A stretch of DNA of 64,000 nt, taken from positions 81,015 through 145,014 of the forward strand of contig NZ_BAFR01000351.1 in the NCBI RefSeq assembly GCF_000308435.1. The letters are read 5' to 3'. The notes below the pieces were generated by a model. It saw nothing but the letters and a program-made list of their open reading frames with translations, was not told the DNA's origin and searched no databases. Made by a program: the position numbers and the translations under genes. Of the stretch, positions 25,907-34,824 are shown one piece after another. Source of the DNA: Nocardia araoensis NBRC 100135 (lineage in GTDB: Bacteria > Actinomycetota > Actinomycetes > Mycobacteriales > Mycobacteriaceae). Every line of letters begins with the position of its first letter. Position 1 is the first letter of the stretch.

Positions 25907-26878
25907 TCAGCGCACGGACTCTTCGGCCGACTCGGCAGTGTGCCCGGCGAACCAGTCGATCGTGCGGCGCAGTCCCTCCTCCCTGCCGACAAGTGGCCAC
26001 CAGCCCAATTCACGTCGGGCCAGCGAGATGTCCGGGCAGCGCCGCTGCGGATCGTCGATCGCGCTGTCGACATACGTCAGGATGGAACGGCTGCCGATCG
26101 CCGATCGGATCTCCTCGGCGAGGCGGCGCACGGAGATCTCGTGCGGATTGCCGATGTTGACCGGCCCGGGATGGTCGGTCGACGCCAGCGCGAGCAGGCC
26201 GCGGACGGTGTCTTCGACATAGCACAGCGAGCGGGTCTGCTCGCCGGTTCCCGCGATGGTGAGCGGTGCGTCCGACAGCGCTTGCGCGATGAAGGTGGGC
26301 ACCATCCGGCCGTCGTCGGTACGCATGCGGGGACCATAGGTGTTGAAGATCCGGGCGATTCCGGTGTTCGCGCCACGCTCCCGGCGAAACGCCATGGTGA
26401 AAGCTTCGGCATACCGCTTCGCCTCGTCGTAGACGCTGCGCGGGCCGACCGGATTGACATGACCCCAGTAGTGCTCGGGCTGCGGGTGGACACCCGGATC
26501 GCCGTAGACCTCGCTGGTCGACGCGAGCACGAAACGCGCCCCGCTCCGCTCGGCCAGGTCGAGGGCGTTGGCGGTGCCGAGGGAGCCCGCTCGCAACGTT
26601 TCGATCGGCAGGCGCAGGTAATCCGGTGGCGACGCGGCCGACGCGAGATGGAAGACGACGTCGAAAAAGCCCAAGGTGGGCAACGGCTCGGTGACGTCGT
26701 GCTGGATGAGATCGAATTCGGGCTGATCCAGCAGCCGGGCGACATTGTCCGGCGTGGAGGTGGCGAAGTTGTCGAGCGCGACCACGACGGTGCCCGCGTC
26801 GAGCAACTGCTCACACAGGTGTGATCCGACGAAGCCGCATCCGCCGGTGACCAATGCACGTTCGCAGGGTTCGGACAT
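25907..26878 (-). CDS. UDP-glucuronate decarboxylase-like NAD-dependent epimerase
   Basis: 323-aa extended SDR. It starts with TGGCGFVGSHLCEQLL, has the SEVYGDP motif, the catalytic pair in YDEAKRYAEAF, and RIFNTYGPRM. The EHYWGHVNPVGPRSVYDEAKR block (core NPVGPRSVYDEAKR) is typical of UDP-xylose synthases. Together with the UDP-glucose dehydrogenase in the same operon it would turn UDP-glucose into UDP-xylose. A related 4-epimerase or dTDP-glucose-dehydratase role is less likely. The ATG at 26878 is preceded by GGCGAC; a longer frame to 27301 overlaps GT4 and is unsupported. Confidence 0.85.
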   Translation of the reverse strand: MSEPCERALVTGGCGFVGSHLCEQLLDAGTVVVALDNFATSTPDNVARLLDQPEFDLIQHDVTEPLPTLGFFDVVFHLASAASPPDYLRLPIETLRAGSLGTANALDLAERSGARFVLASTSEVYGDPGVHPQPEHYWGHVNPVGPRSVYDEAKRYAEAFTMAFRRERGANTGIARIFNTYGPRMRTDDGRMVPTFIAQALSDAPLTIAGTGEQTRSLCYVEDTVRGLLALASTDHPGPVNIGNPHEISVRRLAEEIRSAIGSRSILTYVDSAIDDPQRRCPDISLARRELGWWPLVGREEGLRRTIDWFAGHTAESAEESVR

Positions 26879-26886
26879 GTCGTCGC

Positions 26887-28185
26887 CTACCCGCGACCGC
26901 TCGCGACACCGTGATCCGTCGATCCGGGGGAAAGCTTGCCGTCGTCTGCCGTGCGGTCGAGCGAACGACCATCGGTGGGCGACTTTCCGTTGCGTGCGCC
27001 GGCGCGCGCGATCACACGGCGGTACGCGTGCAGGGTCTCCGTGGCGATCCGATCCCACGAATAGCGCGTCTCGACACGCTCGCGCCCGGCGCGACCGTAG
27101 TCCTCCATGCGCCCGGAGGTGGTGAGCAGATCGCCGACCGCCTCGGCCAGTTCCGCGGGCTCGCGCGGCGGGACCAGCCTGCCGGTCACACCGTCGACGA
27201 CGGTATCGATGAGGCCGCCGACCGCGGTGGCCACCACGGGAACGCCGCATGCCATCGCTTCCAGCGGCGTCATCCCGAACGGTTCGTACCACGGCGTGCA
27301 CACGGCCACGTCCGCCGACCGCAGGAGGGGAGCCACCCGGGTCCTCGGTACCCGGCCCAGCATGCGCAGCCGGTCCCGCACGCCGAGATCGTCCGCCAGC
27401 GCCAGCAGTCGCTTGCCCTCCGGGTCATCGGCGAGTTCGGCATCGTCCGGGCCGCCGACCAGCACCAGTTCGGTGTCGCGCAGGCTGGTGAGCGCGGTGA
27501 TCGCGGTGTCGAAACCTTTACGGGGCACCAACCGGCCGACGCTGATCATCCGGTACGCGGCGGACTTCGGTTCGGCCGGTCCGTCGGGTGTGAACTGCTC
27601 GAGGTCGACGCCGCACGGGATCACCGAGGTCCGCGACCGGGGCACGCCCATCCTGGCCAGTTCGAACACCTCGTCGGTGCAGGTGGCGATGATGCGGTCG
27701 GTCTGCTGGGCGATCATCCGCTCGAGACGTATTCGGTCGGCGGGACTGGTGTCGTTCGCGCCTTGGTGGCGGCGCTTCACCACCCCCAGCGCGTGAAACG
27801 TCTGTACCACCGGAATGCCGGCGGTCCGTGCCCCCGACAGGGCGGCGAGCCCGGACATCCAGAAGTGCGCGTGCGCGACGTCCGGCCGCAGGTCGCGCCA
27901 GTGCTCGCGCAGGAAGACGCCGAATTCCACCATGTGCGGCAGCAACTCGTCCTTCGGCAGGGGACGGGCAGGACCGGCCGGGACGTGGACCACGCGGTAA
28001 CCCTGTTCGGCGGTGACCGTGTGCGGCGCGTCCGCCTCCTCCCGGCGCGTGTAGACGGTGACCTCGTGCCCCTGCCTGCACAGGGCCGCGGACAGTTCGG
28101 CGACATGAACGTTCTGCCCACCGGCATCGACACCGCCCAGCACGGCGAGCGGGCTGGCGTGTTCGGACACCATCGCGATCTTCAT
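26887..28185 (-). CDS. Glycosyltransferase family 4
   Basis: 432-aa GT-B retaining glycosyltransferase. The N-terminal acceptor half starts MKIAMVSEHASPLAVLGGVD and contains GGQNVHVAELSAAL (as in MshA-like and sucrose-synthase-like enzymes). The donor half has SVGRLVPRKGF and the E-x7-E motif in EPFGMTPLEAMACGVPVVA. The C-terminal 30 residues are a charged tail. It ends 8 bp before the UXS-like gene and starts 31 bp after the upstream glycosyltransferase, so it belongs to the same operon. Donor and acceptor cannot be read from the sequence. Confidence 0.9.
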   Translation of the reverse strand: MKIAMVSEHASPLAVLGGVDAGGQNVHVAELSAALCRQGHEVTVYTRREEADAPHTVTAEQGYRVVHVPAGPARPLPKDELLPHMVEFGVFLREHWRDLRPDVAHAHFWMSGLAALSGARTAGIPVVQTFHALGVVKRRHQGANDTSPADRIRLERMIAQQTDRIIATCTDEVFELARMGVPRSRTSVIPCGVDLEQFTPDGPAEPKSAAYRMISVGRLVPRKGFDTAITALTSLRDTELVLVGGPDDAELADDPEGKRLLALADDLGVRDRLRMLGRVPRTRVAPLLRSADVAVCTPWYEPFGMTPLEAMACGVPVVATAVGGLIDTVVDGVTGRLVPPREPAELAEAVGDLLTTSGRMEDYGRAGRERVETRYSWDRIATETLHAYRRVIARAGARNGKSPTDGRSLDRTADDGKLSPGSTDHGVASGRG

Positions 28186-28216
28186 GATTCCGCCTTCTCT
28201 CTCCGGGACACTGCCT

Positions 28217-29194
28217 TCATTCGGTGACCTCGGCGAGCAGGGCATCCCACCGGCGCAGGAAGACCTCGAGGCCGTAGTGCTCCAGCGCGAACTGCCGGCC
28301 CGATTTGCCCGCGAGTGCGGCGAGATCGGGTTCGTGGAGGAATTCGTGGAACTTCGCGGTGAGCTCCGCGATATCGGTGGAGACGGCACCGGCTTCCGGC
28401 GGTACCGCCATGACGGCCTCGGTGGTGGCGAGGGCGACCACCGGCATGGCCAGGTGCATGGCTTCGAGCAGGGACAATCCGAGCGAGGTCCATCTGGCGG
28501 TGTGCAGATACACCCTTCGGCGCGCCATTTCCGGATGCAGTGCCGACTGCCGCAAGTCACCGATGCCGCGGATCGGGTGTCCGGCCGATCTGTTCGCCGT
28601 GTAGTCGCCGGCTCCGATGCCGTACACGTCGATCGGTCCGGCCATCGCGAAGTCGGGCAACAGATCGCTTCCGGTGATCCTTCCGCGCCGCACCGGTTCG
28701 TTGATCAGCGCGACGCCGTGCGGCAGTTCACCGGTGTAGAGCGCGCCGGGGTCGACGATTCCGTGTGGCACCACCCGGGTGGGCGCGCGTCCGCTGTCCC
28801 ACATCACATCGTTGAAGTGCGTGACGTGCACGATCGGGATGTCGGCGCGATCGGCCAGCGGATGCCTGGTGGTGGCGGCGCTGGGGCGCGGCGCGTTGTG
28901 CTCGACGTAGACCGCGGGAATATCGGTCCCGGGACGACGACCCAGCCAGCGCTCGATCAGCTCGATTTCCTCGGGGCGCTGGAGCACGACCACGTCCGGC
29001 TGGGTTTCGCGCAGGTGATCCGCGGGCACCTCCGCGGCGGACGGCCAGTCGCGGCCACACCGGCCACGGCCCCACGGTCCGCCGCCTTCCACCACGGGCA
29101 GCAGATAACGGTGCCGCCCTTGGACGAACGACGTCGTCCATGAGCCGTGCACGTGCCACAGCAGCACCGTGAGCCGCTCGATCTTTTCGGCCAT
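28217..29194 (-). CDS. Glycosyltransferase, GT4-like
   Basis: 325-aa GT-B-type protein, shorter than usual. Visible blocks are TVLLWHVHGSWTTSFVQG at the start, VVVLQRPEEIELIERW, YVEHNAPR, VPHGIVDPG and a donor-site helix TSLGLSLLEAMHLAMPVVALATTE. The helix keeps the E of E-x-M, while the upstream E-P-F/C-G motif is replaced by WTSLG. It is the first gene of the minus-strand glycan operon, so its promoter must be in the 114 bp before ALDH. The sugar donor is unknown. Confidence 0.82.
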   Translation of the reverse strand: MAEKIERLTVLLWHVHGSWTTSFVQGRHRYLLPVVEGGGPWGRGRCGRDWPSAAEVPADHLRETQPDVVVLQRPEEIELIERWLGRRPGTDIPAVYVEHNAPRPSAATTRHPLADRADIPIVHVTHFNDVMWDSGRAPTRVVPHGIVDPGALYTGELPHGVALINEPVRRGRITGSDLLPDFAMAGPIDVYGIGAGDYTANRSAGHPIRGIGDLRQSALHPEMARRRVYLHTARWTSLGLSLLEAMHLAMPVVALATTEAVMAVPPEAGAVSTDIAELTAKFHEFLHEPDLAALAGKSGRQFALEHYGLEVFLRRWDALLAEVTE

Positions 29195-29308
29195 GCCGGT
29201 AGCTCTTGCCTATTGCCGCAGGATCAAACCTGGTAGGCGCGTTCATGTAGCGAACCCTTGGCTATCGTCGAACGGTTTGAACCGTGGTTGCCAGGCAATG
29301 GCCGCGAT
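29195..29308. promoter_or_regulatory. Divergent promoter region of the glycan locus
   Basis: 114 bp separate the eleven-gene minus-strand operon from the four-gene plus-strand operon, so both must start here. The only clear structure is the inverted repeat ACGGTT-TG-AACCGT at 29272-29285, a possible shared operator. No strong -35/-10 pair stands out. Confidence 0.4.
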
Positions 29309-30700
29309 ATGAGCGCACCCAATGCTGCCCCGTCGGCCTCTGAACTCCGTGCGACCGAAACGATCGAGATTCTCGATCCCGCCAGCGGCGCGACCGTCGG
29401 CAAGATGCCCATGACCGGTAGCGCGGAGATCGATAGGCAAGTGGGACTGGCTAATCGCGCGCAATCGACATGGGCGCGAACTCCGGCGGCCGAGCGGGCG
29501 GCCGCGCTCCGCGCCGGTGCCGCGTCGCTGCGCGAGCGCGCCGATGAACTGGCCGAACTCAACCGGCTCGAAACCGGACGTCCACGGTCGGAGAGCAAGG
29601 AGGGGGTGCTGGCCGGTGTCGCGACGCTGGAGCAGTACGCCGAACTGGGCCCGCTGCACCGAGGCAGAAGCCTGCAAGGAGCTTTCGAGGCGACCGACCT
29701 CATGGTGTGGGAACCCCGGGGCGTCGTCGTCGCCCTGACGCCGTGGAACGACCCCGTCGCGGTGTCCTGCGGTTTGCTCGGCGCGGCGCTGGTCACCGGA
29801 AACACGGTCGTGTACAAGCCGAGTGAACGCGCACCGCATACCGGTGCGCTGCTCGGCGAGCTGCTGGCCCGCGCGCTTCCGGAGGGAGTCCTGCAGACGG
29901 TGCAAGGCGACGGCCGGGTCGGCGCGCTGCTGGCCGGACGGCTCGACGTCGACGTCGTCGCGCATGTCGGCAGCACGGCCACGGGACGGTCGATCGCGCG
30001 CAGCGTCGCGAACACGGGCGCGAAGGCACTACTGGAGAACGGCGGCAACGACGGGCTCATCGTCGACGCCGGGGTGGATCCTGTCTGGGCGGCCGGACAG
30101 GCGGCGCTCGGCGCGTTCGCCAACTCCGGTCAGATCTGCGTGTCCGTCGAGCGGATCTTCGTGCACCGGGACGTCGCGGAGGCGTTCCTGGCGGCACTGG
30201 TGGCCGAGGCCGAGTCGTGGAAGCCTGCGCCGCTGGTCGACCGGCGTCATCGCGAGCAGGTCCACGCGCACGTCCGCGACGCGATGGAGCACGGCGCCGA
30301 GCTGTTGACCGGCGGAGTGCTGCCGGAGGGCGCCGGTGCGCACTATCCGGCCACCGTGCTGGCACGGTGCGATCCGGCCATGCGCATCATGCGGGAGGAG
30401 ACCTTCGGTCCGGTCGCGCCGGTACGGGTGGTGGACACGTTCGAGCAGGGCATCGCGGAGACCGCGACCGACGACTACGGGCTCGCGGCCACTGTGCTCA
30501 CGCCGTCGATGGCCAACGCCCAGCGCGCCTGGCGGGAATTGCCGGTGGGCACGGTGAAGATCAACTCGGTGTTCGGCGGGGCGCCCGGCGGAGCGGCGCA
30601 CCCGCGGCGGGCCAGCGGATCCGGCTTCGGTTACGGGCCGGAATTGCTGGACGAGATGACCCAGACGAAGGTCGTGCACCTGCGCCCCGCCCCGAGCTAG
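29309..30700 (+). CDS. Aldehyde dehydrogenase family protein
   Basis: 463-aa NAD(P)-dependent aldehyde dehydrogenase. The catalytic Cys is in FANSGQICVSVERIF and the general-base Glu in LLENGGNDGLIV (the usual E-L-G-G reads E-N-G-G). The cofactor loop VVALTPWNDPVAVSC and the GSTATGRSIA motif are clear, as is REETFGPVAPV. It may oxidise an aldehyde on a sugar or lipid precursor, or serve an unrelated role; nothing in the glycan locus clearly needs it. A TTG at 29258 is an alternative upstream start, and I chose the ATG at 29309. The ribosome binding site is weak. Confidence 0.85.
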   Translation: MSAPNAAPSASELRATETIEILDPASGATVGKMPMTGSAEIDRQVGLANRAQSTWARTPAAERAAALRAGAASLRERADELAELNRLETGRPRSESKEGVLAGVATLEQYAELGPLHRGRSLQGAFEATDLMVWEPRGVVVALTPWNDPVAVSCGLLGAALVTGNTVVYKPSERAPHTGALLGELLARALPEGVLQTVQGDGRVGALLAGRLDVDVVAHVGSTATGRSIARSVANTGAKALLENGGNDGLIVDAGVDPVWAAGQAALGAFANSGQICVSVERIFVHRDVAEAFLAALVAEAESWKPAPLVDRRHREQVHAHVRDAMEHGAELLTGGVLPEGAGAHYPATVLARCDPAMRIMREETFGPVAPVRVVDTFEQGIAETATDDYGLAATVLTPSMANAQRAWRELPVGTVKINSVFGGAPGGAAHPRRASGSGFGYGPELLDEMTQTKVVHLRPAPS

Positions 30701-30796
30701 GACCGCGCACTCCCGTGTTCGATGTTCGTGGTCACCGAGCGGAGACATCGCTGTCGCAGCTGATTGACCTGGGGTGCAGCGGGTATGGGCAGAGAC

Positions 30797-31684
30797 ATGC
30801 GGGTACTTGTCACCGGGTGGCCCAGCTTCCTGCACGGGGAAGCGACGGCGGGGGACGTGCTGAGCATGAGCCGAGTGTGCGACGCTCTGGCATCCGCCGC
30901 GATACCGCACGACACGGCGTGGAGTCCGGGGTTTCGTTCCGACGCGATGCATCTGGACGACGCGGACTCCGGACGGTATTCGCACCTGGTGTTCGTGTGC
31001 GGGCCCGCGCACGGTGAGCAGGTCCGGTTCCTGCACGAACGGTACGCGAACTGCAGGCGCATCGCGGTGGGCGTCTCCATCCTCGATCCGGCCGATGCCG
31101 CGGTCACCGGATTCCACCGCATCCTGCCGCGCGACGGCCCGTCCATCGCGCGACCGGACATGGCGGTCGGGGCGTCGACGGTGAGCGTCCCGGTGGTGGG
31201 TGTCGTCTTCGCCCCGGGGCAGGCCGAATACGGCGTGGCCCGTCGGCACCGATCGGTGCATCGCGCGTTGCTGCGGTGGCTGCGCGAGCTCGACTGCGCT
31301 CGGCTACCGCTGGACACCAGATTGACGTCCGACGATTGGCGCCTGTGCCGCACACCCGACCAGCTCGCGTCGGTGTTCGCCCGCCTCGACGCGGTGGTCA
31401 CCACCCGCCTGCACGGGTTGGTGCTGGGTCTGCGAGCCGGGATCCCGGTCCTGGCGGTGGATCCCATCGCGGGCGGCGGCAAGGTCACCGCGCAGGCGAG
31501 GGCACTGGAGTGGCCCGCGCTGGTATCCGCCGAGCAGACCGCCGATGCGGACGCGTTCGACCAGTGGTGGCGCTGGTGCCTGTCACCGGCGGGGCGCGAA
31601 CGTGCGCGGCGGCGGGAGTTCCCCGCGGCCGACGCCTTGACCAGCGACCTGCTCGACGAACTGCTCGCGGGACGGCCGGCGTGA
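30797..31684 (+). CDS. Polysaccharide pyruvyl transferase-like protein
   Basis: 295 aa. The C-terminal half has the family's signature strand and helix, DAVVTTRLHGLVLGLRAGIPVLAVDP followed by GGGKV (core TTRLHGLVLGLRAG), as in polysaccharide pyruvyl transferases and relatives. The N-terminus is MRVLVTGWPSFLHGEATAGD, the fold's start. Pyruvyl ketal addition to a sugar is the canonical reaction, but many relatives have other roles. Starts are possible at 30785 and 30797; AGAG lies before the latter. It overlaps the following GT2 (GTGA). Confidence 0.75.
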   Translation: MRVLVTGWPSFLHGEATAGDVLSMSRVCDALASAAIPHDTAWSPGFRSDAMHLDDADSGRYSHLVFVCGPAHGEQVRFLHERYANCRRIAVGVSILDPADAAVTGFHRILPRDGPSIARPDMAVGASTVSVPVVGVVFAPGQAEYGVARRHRSVHRALLRWLRELDCARLPLDTRLTSDDWRLCRTPDQLASVFARLDAVVTTRLHGLVLGLRAGIPVLAVDPIAGGGKVTAQARALEWPALVSAEQTADADAFDQWWRWCLSPAGRERARRREFPAADALTSDLLDELLAGRPA

Positions 31685-32565
31685 GCGCGCCGGCGGTGGC
31701 GAAGACCACCGTCGTCATCGCCACGCGCAACCGCGCCGCCGAATTGGCACGCACTTTGACCGAGTTGCACGCCCTGCGTCCGACTCCTCCGATCGTGGTG
31801 CTGGACAACGCTTCGGTCGACGACACGGTCGGCGCGGCGGAGGCGTTCCCCGACGTGCGTGTCGTCCGGTTGCCGCGCAATCTCGGCGCGGCGGCCCGCA
31901 ACCTCGGCGTCGCGCTGGCCCGGACACCCTACGTCGCCTTCAGCGACGACGACTCGTGGTGGGCCGAGGACGCGCTCCGCGAAGCCGAGCGGGTGCTCGA
32001 TACTCATCCACGGCTCGGCTTGGTCGCGGGACGCACGCTCGTCGGCGCCGACCATCGTGACGATCCCGTCAACGAGCTGATGGCGACCAGCCCGCTCGGG
32101 CATCCTCCCGGTCTGCCGGGTCCGTTGGTCCTGGGCTTCCTCGCCTGTGCGGCGATCGTGCGGAGGGAGGCGTACCTGCAGGCCGCCGGGTTCAGCCCGC
32201 TGTTGCATTTCGCTGCCGAAGAACGGTTGCTGTCACTCGATATGGCGGCGTGTGGCTGGGACCTCTGTTACGTACCGCGGGTGCGCGCCCACCACCACCC
32301 CTCGGCGCGGCGACCGCCGCAGGCCTGGCGCAGACGGGCCGAACAGCGCAACAACGCGTTGATCGCCTGGATGCGTCGGCCGCTGCGGCGGTGCGCGGCC
32401 GAGTCCGCAGGCCTGCTGCGCCGAGCGGTGCGGGACCCCGGAACGTTGCTGGCGTTCGCGGGGATCGTTCGTCGCCTGCCCAGGGCGCTGGCACAGCGGC
32501 GCAGGCTGCCACCGGAGATCGAGCGCAGGGCCAGGACCCTGGAACTCGCCCATGGAAGGAAGTGA
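31681..32565 (+). CDS. Glycosyltransferase family 2
   Basis: 294-aa GT-A enzyme: TTVVIATRNRAAEL at the start, VVLDNASVDDT, the metal motif AFSDDDSWWAEDAL near 86, and EERLLSLDMAACGW as the acceptor-side acidic block. The C-terminus is Arg-rich with a weak hydrophobic helix. The GTG at 31681 overlaps the pyruvyl-transferase-like gene. It is a paralogue of the next gene, sharing order and motifs, and probably arose by tandem duplication. Donor unknown. Confidence 0.88.
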   Translation: MSAPAVAKTTVVIATRNRAAELARTLTELHALRPTPPIVVLDNASVDDTVGAAEAFPDVRVVRLPRNLGAAARNLGVALARTPYVAFSDDDSWWAEDALREAERVLDTHPRLGLVAGRTLVGADHRDDPVNELMATSPLGHPPGLPGPLVLGFLACAAIVRREAYLQAAGFSPLLHFAAEERLLSLDMAACGWDLCYVPRVRAHHHPSARRPPQAWRRRAEQRNNALIAWMRRPLRRCAAESAGLLRRAVRDPGTLLAFAGIVRRLPRALAQRRRLPPEIERRARTLELAHGRK

Positions 32566-32568
32566 CGG

Positions 32569-33465
32569 ATGGCAACGGAACGGATGACGGTCGTCATCAT
32601 CACCCGCAACCGGCGCGAGCAGCTGCTGCACACCCTCGCCCACATGACCGCGCTCGCCGACGCGGCTCCGATCATTCTCGTCGACAACGGATCGAGCGAC
32701 GGCACGGCCGACGCGGTCGCCGCGGCGTTCCCCTCGGTAATACTCATCCGCTCGGCGGACAACCTCGGCGCGGTGGCGAGGAACATCGCGGTCGAGCGGG
32801 TCGCGACGCCGTATGTGGCGTTCTGCGACGACGACACCCGCTGGCAGCCGGGCGCTTTGACCCGCGCCGCCGATCTGCTCGACCAGTACCCCGGCCTCGG
32901 TTCGGTGACGGGGCGCTGCCTGGTCGCGCCCGACCTGCGCGAGGACCCGATCACGCCGGAACTGCGCGACTCACCGGTCGCCGGGCCCGACTGGCTGCCC
33001 GGCCCCGCCCTGCTCGGCGTGATGGCGGCGCTGTCCGCCTTCCGGGTCAGCGCGTTCCGGCAAGTCGGCGGCTTCTCCCGGCGTTTGTGGTTCGGCGGCG
33101 AAGAGGAACTGCTCGCCCTCGACCTCGCGGCGCACGGCTGGTGGATGTGCTGGGTGGAGGACATCCTGATCCACCACGAGCCGTCCACCAGCCGCGATCC
33201 CACGCACCGTCGCAGGCTCGGCATCCGGAACACGTTGTGGACGTTGTGGTTGCGCCGCCCGGTCCGCAGCGCCGCCCGGCGGACGGCCGCCGTGCTCAGA
33301 TCGGCCCCGGCCGATTTGACGACCGCGGCGGCCGTCCTGGACACACTGCGTGGGATGCCGTGGGTGCTGCGCGAACGAACGGTCCTGCCAGCGCAAGTGG
33401 AGGCCGGGCTCGTTCTGCTGGAAGAATCCCAGCGCCGGTCTCCCGCGCGTCGCTATGTGGGCTGA
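32569..33465 (+). CDS. Glycosyltransferase family 2 (tandem paralogue)
   Basis: 298-aa GT-A enzyme with MTVVIITRNRREQLL, LVDNGSSDGT, AFCDDDTRWQPGAL and GEEELLALDLAAHGW, aligned motif by motif with the preceding gene. Three bases separate the two. AAGGAAG precedes the ATG at 32569. It is the last gene of the plus-strand glycan operon, followed by an inverted repeat that may end transcription. Confidence 0.88.
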   Translation: MATERMTVVIITRNRREQLLHTLAHMTALADAAPIILVDNGSSDGTADAVAAAFPSVILIRSADNLGAVARNIAVERVATPYVAFCDDDTRWQPGALTRAADLLDQYPGLGSVTGRCLVAPDLREDPITPELRDSPVAGPDWLPGPALLGVMAALSAFRVSAFRQVGGFSRRLWFGGEEELLALDLAAHGWWMCWVEDILIHHEPSTSRDPTHRRRLGIRNTLWTLWLRRPVRSAARRTAAVLRSAPADLTTAAAVLDTLRGMPWVLRERTVLPAQVEAGLVLLEESQRRSPARRYVG

Positions 33466-33493
33466 CGGTCGTTGCGTCGGCGAGGATCAGCCC
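33459..33493. terminator. Possible bidirectional terminator
   Basis: GGGCTGA (33459-33465) and TCAGCCC (33487-33493) form a perfect 7-bp stem around a 21-base loop, exactly between convergent genes. There is no T-tract, so intrinsic termination is uncertain. Confidence 0.35.
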
Positions 33494-33500
33494 GGTCGTA

Positions 33501-34478
33501 CTATCTCGACGCGGCGCCGACACCCCGGCGTGCTTCTCGGGCGAGAGCACGGTCGCGTTGCTCCTCGAACCGGGGGATGCGTACCTCCTGCAGGTCGTCC
33601 AAGAAGGCGGCCAACCGCTCGCGGGCTTGCTCGCCGCGGGGTCCGAAATCGTTGCGGTCGAAGACGTTCCACTGCCGGATGACGGGTTGGAGCACCTCTT
33701 CCAGATGCTGGCGCAGATCGTAGATGCCGTGTTTGGCCATGAGGACGCCGTTGCGCCGGAAGTTGGGCATGCCGGTACCGGGCATCCGGAAGTTGCGCAC
33801 GATCAGATCGATCGCTTCGATGGCCTGATCGGGCACCAGATCCAGAGCGGCGCCGCACATGCCGCGGTAGAAGATCATGTGCAGGTTCTCGTCGGCGGCG
33901 ATGCGCTGCAGCATGCGGTCGGCGACCGGGTCGTCGCAGACGGCCGCCGTGTTGCGATGGCTGATCCGGGTGGCAAGCTCCTGGAACGACACGTACGCCA
34001 CCGAGTACAGGAACCCGCCGTCATCGGCCGTGTCCGTTCCCTCCATCGGTGCGGCGAATCCGCTGGACATGTGCGCCATACGGTCGTTCTCCAAGGCGAC
34101 CGGGTCGACGCCCCGTGTGACGACGAGATAGTCCCGCAGGACAATGCTGTGGCGGGCTTCCTCGGCGGTCCATCGTCCTACCCACGAACCCCACGCGCCG
34201 TCTCGGGAGAAGTTGGCACTGATCTCGCGGTGATAGGACGGAAGGTTGTCCTCGGTGAGCAAGTTCGTGATCAAGGCGGCCTTCGCCACCTCGGACAGCC
34301 GGGATTGCCCCGGCTCCCAGTCGATCCCGCCCAGCGCCGCGAAGTTCTGTCCCTCGTCCCACGGTACGTAGTCGTGGGGATGCCACTCCTTGACCATGGA
34401 CAGGTGCCGGTTCAACGCGGTACCCGCGAAAGGTTCGAGCTCGGTGAGGATCTCCAGCTGTGTCAGCTCACGCGCCAA
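33501..34478 (-). CDS. Acyl-[acyl-carrier-protein] desaturase (DesA-type)
   Basis: 325-aa soluble di-iron desaturase of the stearoyl-ACP Delta9 family, similar to mycobacterial DesA1/DesA2. Di-iron ligands are visible in the EEARH motif near 118 and the DENLH motif near 205, with the conserved KEWHPHDYVPW block near the start. It would insert a double bond into ACP-bound fatty acids, perhaps for mycolate or membrane lipid synthesis. The start is decided by the ribosome binding site: GAAAGG lies 11 bases before a TTG at 34478, giving LARELTQLEILTELE, the family-like start. An ATG at 34505 has no such site and adds nine residues of basic sequence. Confidence 0.88.
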   Translation of the reverse strand: MARELTQLEILTELEPFAGTALNRHLSMVKEWHPHDYVPWDEGQNFAALGGIDWEPGQSRLSEVAKAALITNLLTEDNLPSYHREISANFSRDGAWGSWVGRWTAEEARHSIVLRDYLVVTRGVDPVALENDRMAHMSSGFAAPMEGTDTADDGGFLYSVAYVSFQELATRISHRNTAAVCDDPVADRMLQRIAADENLHMIFYRGMCGAALDLVPDQAIEAIDLIVRNFRMPGTGMPNFRRNGVLMAKHGIYDLRQHLEEVLQPVIRQWNVFDRNDFGPRGEQARERLAAFLDDLQEVRIPRFEEQRDRALAREARRGVGAASR

Positions 34479-34824
34479 CGTCGTGTCCGCCTTTCTTTTG
34501 CGCATTGCTCGGAAGGAGAGAGGTGATCGATCGCGGCCGCGCGATCAGCGGCGGCCGATGCCGGACGGATGACGCCGGGAGAAGTGGCGTCGTTCAGGCA
34601 TCCTCCACTGCTCTCGCCCCACCGACTCACCTGGCACGACTGTGCCCGCAGCATGCGTCGTGCCCGTAGGGTCGAAAGTCCGCTCCGGCGGTTACTTTCA
34701 GCATCGCGAAGTCCCTCGGCCGGGTGTCGCGGGATCGTCAGGAGGGCTGCCGGTCCGGGTGTTACCACCCGATTGCTCGGATCGCCGCCGGTCTGCCGCC
34801 CGAGACCGGTGAGGCGTCAGCGGA
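34479..34824. other. Intergenic region, nothing recognised
   Basis: About 345 bases between two minus-strand genes. Short open frames on both strands lack ribosome binding sites and protein-like composition. It presumably carries the desaturase promoter. Confidence 0.45.

Noticed and set aside
32250..34526. 758-codon plus-strand open frame
   Set aside because: It overlaps two real GT2 genes in another frame and runs antisense to the desaturase; no domain is readable.
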